From contig NZ_FOKB01000003.1 in NCBI RefSeq assembly GCF_900111895.1, forward strand, positions 410,869 to 474,868: a stretch of DNA of 64,000 bases, given 5' to 3'. Position 1 is the first letter of the stretch. Every line of letters starts with the position of its first letter. The translations under genes and the position numbers were made by a program. Shown here piece after piece: positions 28,261 through 37,649 of this stretch. The notes beneath the pieces were generated by a model, which saw nothing but the letters and a program-made list of their open reading frames with translations, was not told the origin of the DNA and searched no databases. The stretch is from Pseudomonas simiae (GTDB taxonomy: Bacteria > Pseudomonadota > Gammaproteobacteria > Pseudomonadales > Pseudomonadaceae).

Positions 28261-30237
28261 TCAACGAAACCGATCCACTTCATGCCGCAGGCCCGCCGCC
28301 AGGGTCTCCAGTTCCTTGGCCGTGATCGCCAGGTTCGACACCACCTCGCGCTGCTCGCTGTTGGCCAGCGCAATGCTCTGCAGGTTGCTGCTGAGCAAAG
28401 TCGCGGTGCTGCTCTGTTCCTGGGTGGCGGTGGTGATCGCAGCGAACTGCTGACCGGCCGAGCGGCTTTGCTCGTCGATACGCGCCAGGGCCGACGCCAC
28501 ATCGGCGTTGCGCGACAGGCCTTCCTGCATCAATACGTTGCCGCGCTCCATGGTGCTGATGGCGTTGCCGGTTTCCTGCTGGATGCTCTGGATCATCCCG
28601 GAAATTTCGTCGGTGGCCTCACGGGTACGCGACGCCAGGTTACGCACCTCATCAGCGACCACGGCAAACCCACGACCCTGCTCACCCGCCCGTGCGGCTT
28701 CGATGGCGGCGTTGAGTGCCAGCAGGTTGGTTTGTTCGGCGATCGAGGTGATCACGCCGACGATCCCGCCAATTTCCTGGGAACGCTGGCCCAGGGTGTT
28801 GATCACCGTAGCCGTGCTGTTGAGCGCGGCGGCGATGTGTTCCAGGGACGACGACGCTTCTTGCATCGAGTTGCGCCCGATACGGGTTTGCTGGGCGTTT
28901 TCCTGGGCGAGGCGTTCGGTGCTGCCCATGTTATCGGCGATGTTCAGCGACGTGGCGCTGAACTCTTCCACTGCACCAGCCATGCTAGTGATCTCACCGG
29001 ACTGCTGCTCCATGCCCTCATAAGCACCACCGGATAACCCAGACAACGCCTGGGCACGGCTGTTGACCTCTTCGGCTGCCTTGCGGATATGCGAGACCAT
29101 GGTCGACAGCGCTTCACCCATCTGGTTGAAGCTGCGCGCCAACTGGCCGATTTCGTCATGGCTGGACACATTCAGGCGTACGCTCAAGTCCCCCGCACCC
29201 AGGGCTTCGGCCTGGCGCACCAGGTCGCCCAACGGCGCCAACTTGCTACGCAGCAACCAGACCGTTGCGCCGACCGCCAGCAGCATGGCAAGCACGCTGC
29301 CGATCACCAGGCGGATGCCGACGTCCCAGGTCACCGAGCGAATCTCGGCCTTGGGCATGCTCGCGACAACTGCCCACGGCCCGCCGTCGAAGGGCACAGA
29401 GACGCTGTAGAATTCTTCGTTCTTGTCCGCCCAGAAGCGACCTTTGCCTGGTGTTTTGGCCAGGTCCAACATCACTGGAACCGCCTGGTCCAGCGCCTGC
29501 ACGCCAGCCGGGGGCACCAGCCAGCGCTTCTGCTCGTCCAGCAGGGCCAGGGAGCCGGTCTGGCCGATACGGAAGCGCTTGAGATTCTCGAACTGGGCAT
29601 TCTGCGCATCGGTGTAGTCAAAACCGATGAACAGCACGGCGATGACCTGGCCGCTGCTATCACGCACGGGGCTGTATTGGGTCATGTAGGAGCGGTCGAA
29701 CAATACCGCCCGGCCGATGTAGGTCTGCCCGCTGAGCACACGCTGATAAGCCGGGCCTTGGCGATCCAGGACCGTACCGATGGCGCGGTTACCATCCTGT
29801 TTGGTCAACGACGTGCTGATGCGGATGAAGTCTTCGCCGCTGCGTACAAACACCGTGGCCACGCCGCCGGACATCTGCTTGAACTCATCCACATCCTCGA
29901 AGTTGTTGTTCAACACCTCGCTGCCCAGATACAGGCTCGGGGTCTGCACACCGGCCACGGTCACTGGTTGGTCTGCACGCACACTCAAACCGGCACCAAA
30001 ACGCTTTTCGAACAGCCCGCTCAACCGCTGGGTACTCTCGCGCAAGGTGCCGTGGAAGGTGTTGAGTTGATCGGCAAGCAAGCGCGCCTCGCTGGCCAGG
30101 TGTTCCTCGCGGGTGGCGAGGTTGGCGGAGTCGAGGGAACGCAGAGCAAACACAGTACTGCCGCTGATGACGACAGCCAGAATCACGGCGAGTGCGAGGC
30201 CTAGCTGTGAGGCTATCCGAGCGCGAGGTTGAGTCAT
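28261..30237 (-). CDS. Methyl-accepting chemotaxis protein with a periplasmic Cache sensor
   Basis: The 658-residue receptor has a transmembrane helix at about 12-31, a large periplasmic sensor of the Cache_3/Cache_2 type ([40 protein letters not shown]), a second helix near 310-330, a HAMP domain, and a signalling domain with the conserved hairpin tip [20 protein letters not shown]. No C-terminal pentapeptide for CheR/CheB docking is present. The ligand is unknown. Between comM and the LysR gene, in a segment that differs from P. aeruginosa. Confidence 0.94.
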   Translation of the reverse strand: MTQPRARIASQLGLALAVILAVVISGSTVFALRSLDSANLATREEHLASEARLLADQLNTFHGTLRESTQRLSGLFEKRFGAGLSVRADQPVTVAGVQTPSLYLGSEVLNNNFEDVDEFKQMSGGVATVFVRSGEDFIRISTSLTKQDGNRAIGTVLDRQGPAYQRVLSGQTYIGRAVLFDRSYMTQYSPVRDSSGQVIAVLFIGFDYTDAQNAQFENLKRFRIGQTGSLALLDEQKRWLVPPAGVQALDQAVPVMLDLAKTPGKGRFWADKNEEFYSVSVPFDGGPWAVVASMPKAEIRSVTWDVGIRLVIGSVLAMLLAVGATVWLLRSKLAPLGDLVRQAEALGAGDLSVRLNVSSHDEIGQLARSFNQMGEALSTMVSHIRKAAEEVNSRAQALSGLSGGAYEGMEQQSGEITSMAGAVEEFSATSLNIADNMGSTERLAQENAQQTRIGRNSMQEASSSLEHIAAALNSTATVINTLGQRSQEIGGIVGVITSIAEQTNLLALNAAIEAARAGEQGRGFAVVADEVRNLASRTREATDEISGMIQSIQQETGNAISTMERGNVLMQEGLSRNADVASALARIDEQSRSAGQQFAAITTATQEQSSTATLLSSNLQSIALANSEQREVVSNLAITAKELETLAAGLRHEVDRFR

Positions 30238-30414
30238 GAAGGCTCCTGGCCGAGGCCAGGATCATCCTGATCTCATAGCGTTGCTCGGCAAATTATCTGG
30301 TGGGAAACGTTGGTGCACGATTGTTCCAACACACCTTCTTCGGCTGGGCGAAGCAATACTTGAGCGAATCACAGGGGTATCACGCAAACGATTGCACGAA
30401 CGCTCTGCAACCAC

Positions 30415-31335
30415 TCAATCGAGACGTTCGACTGAAGGCAACGCCATCGCCTTGACCTCCGCCTGGAGAAACTCCGCCAAGCGCCGCAGCCGCTCACCGC
30501 CGGGGCGGGTCTTCGGCCACACCAGGTAATAACTTTCACCACTGGCTACGGCTGTTGGCCAGGGCAGGCTCAATCGGCCCTGGGCCACGTCTTCGGCCAC
30601 CATCAGCAGGTCACCCATGGATACGCCGTAACCCCGCGCAGCGGCGATCATGCCCAGTTCGAGGGTATCGAACACCTGCCCGCCCTTGAGCGACACCTGG
30701 GATGACAAGCCCATGCGCTCCAGCCAGTTGCGCCAATCACGACGGTCAGGCGTGGGGTGCAGCAACTCGGCGGTGGCCAGGCGCTCGACATCCCAGGGTC
30801 CATCCTCCAGCAGGTTGGGGGCGCCCACCGGAATCAGCAATTCCGGGAACAGATAACTGGCCTCCCAATCCGCCGGAAAATGGCCGTAGCTCAGCAGCAC
30901 GGCGCAGTCGAATGGTTCCTGGTTGAAGTCCACCTCGTCCACACTCATCCAGGCGCTGGTCAGTTGCACCTCATTGCCGGGCTGCAACGCACGGAACCGG
31001 CTGAGCCGCGCCAACAGCCAGCGCATGGTCAGGGTGGACGGTGCCTTCATGCGCAGGATGTCGTCTTCGGCATTCAAGGTATGGCAGGCCCGCTCCAGCG
31101 CGGCGAAACCTTCGCGCACACCAGGCAACAACAGACGCGCCGCCTCGGTGAGCTGCAAGGTGCGGCCGCTGCGCTGGAACAAGCGGCAGGCGAAGTGCTC
31201 TTCCAATGTGCGGATGTGTCGGCTCACCGCACTTTGCGTAATAGACAGTTCCTCCGCCGCACGGGTGAAGGAATTGTGCCGCGATGCCGCCTCAAACGCG
31301 CGAAGGGCATAAAGGGGAGGAAGGCGACGTGACAT
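30415..31335 (-). CDS. LysR-family regulator (GcvA-like)
   Basis: The 306-residue protein starts MSRRLPPLYALRAFEAASRH and has an N-terminal winged helix (FTRAAEELSITQSAVSRHIR) with a periplasmic-binding-fold effector domain, closest in style to GcvA-type regulators. ATG 31335 was preferred to the frame start at 31356 because it gives the usual N-terminus. It is divergent from the MATE gene, the likely target. The effector is unknown. Confidence 0.93.
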   Translation of the reverse strand: MSRRLPPLYALRAFEAASRHNSFTRAAEELSITQSAVSRHIRTLEEHFACRLFQRSGRTLQLTEAARLLLPGVREGFAALERACHTLNAEDDILRMKAPSTLTMRWLLARLSRFRALQPGNEVQLTSAWMSVDEVDFNQEPFDCAVLLSYGHFPADWEASYLFPELLIPVGAPNLLEDGPWDVERLATAELLHPTPDRRDWRNWLERMGLSSQVSLKGGQVFDTLELGMIAAARGYGVSMGDLLMVAEDVAQGRLSLPWPTAVASGESYYLVWPKTRPGGERLRRLAEFLQAEVKAMALPSVERLD

Positions 31336-31490
31336 TTGGCAAGCTCCTACAAGCAATGCCGTAACGTACCAGATTCATCAGGCATGAGTTTTAGTCATGT
31401 GAACGATCGCATTTATCCCTTTGTGCAATGCGCTGAGAGCGCCGAGAATCAACCCTCCCTCAACCCTTCGACTATTCGAGCGTGATGATC

Positions 31491-32888
31491 ATGCAGCATC
31501 CGGCACGTACCGAACTCTGGGCCATTCTGCGGCTGTCAGGGCCGTTGATTGCCTCACAGTTGGCGCACATGCTGATGGTGCTGACCGACACCCTGATGAT
31601 GGCGCGCCTGAGCCCCGAAGCCCTGGCCGGTGGCGGCCTGGGCGCGGCAAGCTATTCGTTCGTGTCGATTTTCTGCATCGGCGTGATTGCCGCCGTGGGC
31701 ACCTTGGTGGCAATCCGTCACGGCGCGGGGGATATCGAAGGCGCCACCCGCCTGACCCAGGCCGGGCTGTGGCTCGCCTGGCTGATGGCCTTGGCGGCCG
31801 GCTTGCTGTTGTGGAACCTCAAGCCGCTGCTGCTGCTGTTCGGCCAGACCGAGACCAACGTGCACTCGGCGGGGCAATTCCTGACGATCCTGCCGTTCGC
31901 CCTCCCGGGTTTCCTGAGCTTCATGGCCTTGCGCGGCTTCACCAGCGCGATTGGCAAGGCCCAGCCGGTGATGGTGATCAGCCTCGGTGGCGCGGTGGCC
32001 AACTACCTGCTCAACCATGCGTTGATCGAAGGCATGTTCGGCCTGCCGAAACTGGGCCTGATGGGCATCGGACTGGTCACGGCCGTCGTCGCCAATGGCA
32101 TGGCGTTGGCGCTGATGTGGTACATCCACCGCAACCGTACCTATGCGGCGTACCCGTTGAGCACCGGCCTGCTGCGCCTCAATACCCAGTACCTGCGCGA
32201 GCTGTGGCGCCTGGGCCTGCCGATTGGCGGCACTTATGCGGTGGAAGTCGGGTTGTTCGCGTTTGCGGCGCTGTGCATGGGCACCATGGGCAGCACGCAG
32301 TTGGCGGCGCACCAGATCGCGCTGCAAATTGTCTCGGTGGCGTTCATGGTGCCGGCGGGGATGTCTTACGCGGTGACCATGCGTATCGGCCAACATTACG
32401 GCGCTGGGCAGTTGCTGCAGGCACGCCTGGCCGGGCGCGTCGGCATCGGATTTGGCGCAGCGGTGATGTTGGGATTTGCCGCCGTGCTGTGGCTTTATTC
32501 CGATCCTTTGATCGGATTGCTTATCGACCATAACGACCCGGCCTTCCATGACGTGATCGTCCTGGCCGTCAGCCTGCTCGCTGTCGCCGCCTGGTTCGAG
32601 CTGTTCGACGGTGTGCAAACCATCGCCATGGGCTGCATTCGCGGGCTCAAGGACGCCAAGACCACCTTCCTGATCGGCGCGGGTTGCTATTGGTTGATCG
32701 GGGCACCGTCGGCCTGGCTGATGGCCTTCACCCTGGGCTGGGGACCGACCGGCGTATGGTGGGGCTTGGCGCTGGGCCTGGCGTGCGCGGCAGTCAGCCT
32801 GACTTGGGCATTTGAAGCGAAGATGAAGCGCATGATTCGGCGAGAGCCTGAAACCTACAGCACGTTGCAAGCAGCTCAGCCGGATTGA
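31491..32888 (+). CDS. MATE-family multidrug efflux protein (NorM-like)
   Basis: The 465-residue protein has twelve membrane segments in two homologous halves, with MATE landmarks such as PLIASQLAHMLMVLTDTLMM and LGLPIGGTYAVEVGLFAFAA. It should export cationic compounds in exchange for Na+ or H+. Three starts are possible (GTG 31482, ATG 31485, ATG 31491); 31491 is chosen because the CGAG upstream is then at a usable distance. A LysR gene is divergent. P. aeruginosa has a NorM homologue beside its ProE gene. Confidence 0.92.
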   Translation: MQHPARTELWAILRLSGPLIASQLAHMLMVLTDTLMMARLSPEALAGGGLGAASYSFVSIFCIGVIAAVGTLVAIRHGAGDIEGATRLTQAGLWLAWLMALAAGLLLWNLKPLLLLFGQTETNVHSAGQFLTILPFALPGFLSFMALRGFTSAIGKAQPVMVISLGGAVANYLLNHALIEGMFGLPKLGLMGIGLVTAVVANGMALALMWYIHRNRTYAAYPLSTGLLRLNTQYLRELWRLGLPIGGTYAVEVGLFAFAALCMGTMGSTQLAAHQIALQIVSVAFMVPAGMSYAVTMRIGQHYGAGQLLQARLAGRVGIGFGAAVMLGFAAVLWLYSDPLIGLLIDHNDPAFHDVIVLAVSLLAVAAWFELFDGVQTIAMGCIRGLKDAKTTFLIGAGCYWLIGAPSAWLMAFTLGWGPTGVWWGLALGLACAAVSLTWAFEAKMKRMIRREPETYSTLQAAQPD

Positions 32889-32905
32889 AGGCTGTAATCG
32901 GTCAG

Positions 32906-32933
32906 TGTGGGAGCTGGCTTGCCTGCTCCCACA
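32906..32933. repeat. Single REP palindrome, divergent arm type
   Basis: TGTGGGAGCTGGC-TT-GCCTGCTCCCACA is an inverted repeat with one mismatch. It shares the outer GTGGGAG with the main REP family but has the GAGCTGGCTTGCC core typical of a second Pseudomonas REP class. Confidence 0.8.
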
Positions 32934-32959
32934 GTTGATTGGGTGGGCACCCAATCAAC
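32934..32959. terminator. Perfect hairpin at the 3' end of the GGDEF/EAL gene
   Basis: GTTGATTGGGTG-GG-CACCCAATCAAC is a perfect 12-bp inverted repeat that starts 1 base after the REP palindrome and overlaps the stop codon of the minus-strand gene. It lacks a long T-run, so terminator function is uncertain. Confidence 0.55.
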
Positions 32960-34619
32960 CCAGCAAGGCCTGCTGGCTTTTCCCGAAGGTCAGGTACTCC
33001 ACAAGCTCCGCCAACGGCAGCGGCTTGCTGATCAGGTAACCCTGGGCCTGGTCGCAGCCAAACAAGCGCAACAGTGCAAGTTGCTCCGGCGTTTCCACGC
33101 CTTCGGCGACCACTTCAAGGTTGAGATTGTGGGCCAGGTTGATCATGGCGTGCACCAGTTTGCGGTTCTCTTCGCGCTCTTCCATACCGCCGACAAAACT
33201 CTTGTCGATCTTCAACAAGGCGATCGGCAGGCTGTTGAGGTGCACGAACGATGAAAAGCCCGTGCCGAAATCGTCCAGGGAGAACCGAACACCGAGGCGG
33301 CCGAGGGCGTCCATGGTCTGCTTGACCAGGTCACTGCGGCGCATCACGGCGGTTTCGGTGAGTTCGAACTCCAGCCACTGTGCCTCAACGCCCCGCTCGG
33401 CAATCAGCCGGCTGAGGGTGGAGAGCAACTGGCTGTCCTGGAACTGACGGAATGACAGGTTGACCGCCATGTGCAGCGGCGGCAGGCCACGTTCGCGCAG
33501 GTCCTGCATGTCGCGCAGCGCGCGGGAGATCACCCAGTAACCCAACGGCACGATCAGGCCGCTTTGTTCGGCCAGGGGCACGAACTCACTCGGCGGCAAC
33601 AGGCCACGCTCGTCGTGGCGCCAGCGCACCAAGGCTTCAAGGCCGACGATATGCCCGTCGTCGAGGTCCAGGCGCGGTTGGTAGTGCAGCTCCAGTTCGT
33701 CACGACGCAAGGCGCGGCGCAGCTCACTTTCCAGGTCGGCCAGGCTGCGCGCGTTGCGGTTGATGCGTTCGTTGAAGATATGAAAGGTGCAGCCTTGGGT
33801 GCTTTTGGCCTGCTGCATGGCGATATGGGCGTGCCACATCAGCGGGTCGGCGCCGGCGCGGGCACGGGCATGGGCCACCCCCAGGCTGCAGCCGATCAGC
33901 AGGCTTTCGCCATCCACCCAGTACGGTTCGGCCATGACTTCGGTGATGCGCTCGGCCATCCACTCGGCACGCTGGGGCGCGCGGCGGGTGTCGATCAAGA
34001 GGGCAAACTCGTCACTGCCCAGGCGCGCCAGTTGGTCCCCGACCTCAAGTTGGCTCTTGAGCCGCGAGACCACTTGCAGGATCAGCCGGTCGCCGGCCTG
34101 GTGGCCGAGGGCGTCGTTGGCGTGGCGGAAATTGTCGAGGTCCAGGTGGCCGAGGGCCAGGCCACGGCCTTCATTCTCGACCAGTCGTGCGGCGAGCAAG
34201 GTCTGGAAGCCCTGGCGGTTGGCGATACCGGTGAGCGGGTCCTGTTCGGCCAGGCGCTGCAGGGTGTTTTCCAGTACGCCACGCTCGCGGACGTGGCGCA
34301 AGCAGCGGCGCACTGTATCGGCATCCAATACATCGCGCACCAGCCAATCGCTGACGCCCAGCGGCGAAACCAGCGGTTCCTGCTCCAGCAGCAATACGCA
34401 CGGCAGGCTGCAGCGGCCAGGGCCGGGCTGCAAGCTGGGCGTGGTCAACAGCACGGCGCTGTGGTCGTCATCGAACAGACGGCTCACGGACTCCCAGTTT
34501 GGTGCGCTGATCAGCACAGCCCCATCGCCCATCGGCGCCAGGCACTCGCGCAACAACGCTGCCCACGCGGGCTCATCGGCCAGCAGCAGCAAACGCAAGG
34601 GTTCGACAGGCGTAGACAA
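32955..34619 (-). CDS. GGDEF/EAL protein, probable c-di-GMP phosphodiesterase (ProE-like)
   Basis: The 554-residue protein has an N-terminal receiver-like domain lacking a clear phosphoacceptor pocket (1-115), a GGDEF domain (about 125-290) whose active site reads RLGSDEF, so the second glycine is replaced, and an EAL domain (about 300-545) with LEALVRW, the metal and catalytic blocks ELTETAVM, LDDFGTGFSSF, KIDKSFV and EVVAEGVET. The EAL motifs look complete, so c-di-GMP hydrolysis is likely and cyclase activity unlikely. P. aeruginosa ProE occupies the same place between norM and rep. Confidence 0.92.
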   Translation of the reverse strand: MSTPVEPLRLLLLADEPAWAALLRECLAPMGDGAVLISAPNWESVSRLFDDDHSAVLLTTPSLQPGPGRCSLPCVLLLEQEPLVSPLGVSDWLVRDVLDADTVRRCLRHVRERGVLENTLQRLAEQDPLTGIANRQGFQTLLAARLVENEGRGLALGHLDLDNFRHANDALGHQAGDRLILQVVSRLKSQLEVGDQLARLGSDEFALLIDTRRAPQRAEWMAERITEVMAEPYWVDGESLLIGCSLGVAHARARAGADPLMWHAHIAMQQAKSTQGCTFHIFNERINRNARSLADLESELRRALRRDELELHYQPRLDLDDGHIVGLEALVRWRHDERGLLPPSEFVPLAEQSGLIVPLGYWVISRALRDMQDLRERGLPPLHMAVNLSFRQFQDSQLLSTLSRLIAERGVEAQWLEFELTETAVMRRSDLVKQTMDALGRLGVRFSLDDFGTGFSSFVHLNSLPIALLKIDKSFVGGMEEREENRKLVHAMINLAHNLNLEVVAEGVETPEQLALLRLFGCDQAQGYLISKPLPLAELVEYLTFGKSQQALLG

Positions 34620-34828
34620 GCTAGCTCCCTAGACTCTGCAAAATTTCGTGACAGCGGGCATTATGACGTGCGGCCAGATGATCACCAATGATAGGGGTTA
34701 CCAAACACGCGAACTGTAAAGATTAGTCGCAAATAACCCCGACATCCTGCGGCAAAGTATCAAAACCGGCAAATTTAGATCGAGTGGTACGTCACACTGT
34801 CGTTCTGACAGAGCAGAATCCTGCGAGC

Positions 34829-34839
34829 CTGTTAAAATG
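34829..34839 (+). promoter_or_regulatory. Candidate extended -10 box of rep
   Basis: TGTTAAAAT (TGnTAAAAT) lies about 37 bases before the rep start. No good -35 accompanies it, as is allowed for extended -10 promoters. Confidence 0.35.
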
Positions 34840-34874
34840 CCCGCCCTTTTGAACAACGACTCCCTGAATTCTGT

Positions 34875-36884
34875 ATGTCCCGACTCAATCCCCGGCAGCA
34901 AGAAGCCGTGAACTACGTCGGCGGCCCTCTATTGGTGCTCGCCGGTGCAGGCTCCGGCAAGACCAGCGTGATCACCCGCAAGATCGCGCACCTGATCCAG
35001 CAGTGCGGCATCCGCGCCCAGTACATCGTCGCCATGACCTTTACCAACAAGGCGGCGCGGGAAATGAAAGAGCGTGTCGGCACCCTGCTCAAGGGTGGCG
35101 AGGGCCGTGGCCTCACCGTGTGCACCTTCCACAACCTGGGCTTGAACATCATCCGCAAGGAGCATGCGCGGCTGGGCTACAAGCCGGGCTTCTCGATCTT
35201 CGACGAGACCGACGTGAAGTCGCTGATGACCGACATCATGCAAAAGGAGTACGCAGGCGACGACGGCGTGGACGAGATCAAGAACATGATCGGCGCCTGG
35301 AAAAACGACCTGATCCTGCCCGCCCAGGCCCTGGAAAACGCACGCAACCCCAAGGAACAGACCGCCGCCATCGTCTACACCCACTACCAGCGCACGCTCA
35401 AGGCGTTCAACGCAGTGGACTTCGATGACCTGATCCTGCTGCCGGTGAAGCTGTTCGAGGAACACGCCGACATCCTCGAAAAATGGCAGAACAAGGTGCG
35501 CTACCTGCTGGTAGATGAATACCAAGACACCAACGCCAGCCAATACCTGCTGGTGAAAATGCTGATCGGCAAGCGCAACCAGTTCACCGTGGTAGGCGAC
35601 GACGACCAGTCCATCTACGCCTGGCGCGGCGCGCGCCCGGAAAACCTGATGTTGCTCAAGGACGACTACCCGTCCCTGAAAGTGGTGATGCTGGAGCAGA
35701 ACTATCGCTCCACCAGCCGCATCCTGCGTTGCGCCAACGTGCTGATCTCGAACAACCCCCACGAGTTTGAAAAACAACTGTGGAGTGAGATGGGCCACGG
35801 CGACGAAATACGCGTGATCCGCTGCCGTAACGAAGACGCCGAAGCCGAGCGCGTGGCCGTGGAAATCCTCAGCCTGCACTTGCGCACCGACCGGCCCTAC
35901 AGCGATTTCGCAATCCTGTACCGCGGCAACTACCAGGCCAAGCTGATCGAGCTGAAATTGCAGCATCACCAGGTGCCGTATCGCCTGTCGGGCGGCAACA
36001 GCTTTTTCGGACGCCAGGAAGTCAAAGACCTGATGGCCTACTTCCGGCTGATCGTGAACCCGGACGACGACAACGCCTTCCTGCGCGTGATCAATGTGCC
36101 GCGCCGCGAGATCGGCTCCACCACCCTGGAAAAACTCGGCAACTACGCCACTGAACGCAAGATCTCGATGTACGCCGCCACCGACGAAATCGGCCTGGGC
36201 GAGCACCTGGACTCGCGCTTCACCGATCGACTGGCGCGCTTCAAGCGCTTCATGGACAAGGTCCGCGAGCAGTGCGCCGGCGAAGACCCGATCAGCGCCC
36301 TGCGCAGCATGGTCATGGACATCGACTACGAGAACTGGCTGCGCACCAACAGCTCCAGCGACAAGGCCGCGGATTACCGCATGAGCAATGTCTGGTTCCT
36401 GATCGAAGCGCTGAAGAACACCCTGGAAAAAGACGAAGACGGCGAGATGACCGTCGAAGACGCCATCGGCAAGCTGGTACTGCGCGACATGCTTGAGCGC
36501 CAACAGGAAGAGGAAGACGGCGCCGAGGGTGTGCAGATGATGACCTTGCATGCGTCCAAGGGCCTGGAATTCCCCTACGTGTTCATCATGGGCATGGAAG
36601 AGGAAATCCTCCCGCACCGCTCCAGCATCGAAGCCGACACCATCGAAGAAGAACGGCGCCTGGCCTACGTGGGTATTACCCGCGCGCGTCAGACTTTGGC
36701 CTTCACCTTTGCCGCCAAGCGCAAGCAATACGGCGAAATCATCGATTGTGCCCCCAGCCGGTTCCTGGACGAGCTGCCGCCGGACGACCTGGCCTGGGAA
36801 GGCAATGACGACACCCCGACCGAGGTAAAGGCCGTTCGCGGCAACACCGCCTTGGCGGACATACGCGCGATGTTAAAGCGCTAG
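34875..36884 (+). CDS. rep: ATP-dependent DNA helicase Rep
   Basis: The 669-residue SF1A helicase has all main motifs: Walker A AGAGSGKTSVITRK, motif Ia AMTFTNKAAREMKERV, motif II LLVDEYQDTN, motif III VVGDDDQSIYAWRGA, motif IV LEQNYRSTSRIL, motif V MTLHASKGLEFPYVFI and motif VI RRLAYVGITRARQTL. It unwinds DNA 3' to 5' and helps replication forks pass protein roadblocks. Confidence 0.98.
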   Translation: MSRLNPRQQEAVNYVGGPLLVLAGAGSGKTSVITRKIAHLIQQCGIRAQYIVAMTFTNKAAREMKERVGTLLKGGEGRGLTVCTFHNLGLNIIRKEHARLGYKPGFSIFDETDVKSLMTDIMQKEYAGDDGVDEIKNMIGAWKNDLILPAQALENARNPKEQTAAIVYTHYQRTLKAFNAVDFDDLILLPVKLFEEHADILEKWQNKVRYLLVDEYQDTNASQYLLVKMLIGKRNQFTVVGDDDQSIYAWRGARPENLMLLKDDYPSLKVVMLEQNYRSTSRILRCANVLISNNPHEFEKQLWSEMGHGDEIRVIRCRNEDAEAERVAVEILSLHLRTDRPYSDFAILYRGNYQAKLIELKLQHHQVPYRLSGGNSFFGRQEVKDLMAYFRLIVNPDDDNAFLRVINVPRREIGSTTLEKLGNYATERKISMYAATDEIGLGEHLDSRFTDRLARFKRFMDKVREQCAGEDPISALRSMVMDIDYENWLRTNSSSDKAADYRMSNVWFLIEALKNTLEKDEDGEMTVEDAIGKLVLRDMLERQQEEEDGAEGVQMMTLHASKGLEFPYVFIMGMEEEILPHRSSIEADTIEEERRLAYVGITRARQTLAFTFAAKRKQYGEIIDCAPSRFLDELPPDDLAWEGNDDTPTEVKAVRGNTALADIRAMLKR

Positions 36885-36930
36885 AATCGACTACTTTTTA
36901 ATCTACTTTCGGCGCGCATCGCGCCATTAG

Positions 36931-37515
<585 letters not shown>

Positions 37516-37539
37516 TCGCTGCCTGAATGCAATTAACCC

Positions 37540-37629
37540 TGTGGGAGCGGGCTTGCTCGCGAATGCGCTGTGACAGTCAATGTAGACGTCGACTGATACA
37601 CCACTTTCGCGAGCAAGCCCGCTCCCACA
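37540..37629. repeat. REP palindrome pair (REPIN-like) 3' of xpt
   Basis: TGTGGGAGCGGGCTTGCTCG(CGAA) at the left is mirrored by TTCGCGAGCAAGCCCGCTCC(CACA) at the right, with a variable spacer of about 44 bases. Same arm sequence as the elements at 50899 and 60801. Confidence 0.9.
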
Positions 37630-37649
37630 TTTGGTTTTGCGTTGGGCTG

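Noticed and set aside
29089..30204. 371-codon frame antisense to the chemoreceptor gene
   Set aside because: His/Gln/Ala-rich shadow frame with no family support.
31554..32954. 466-codon frame antisense to the MATE gene
   Set aside because: The MATE protein has clear membrane segments; the reverse frame has none of the expected features.
34929..36728. 599-codon frame antisense to rep
   Set aside because: Rep has all helicase motifs in the plus strand; the reverse frame is repetitive in Val/Gly/Ala and unlike known proteins.
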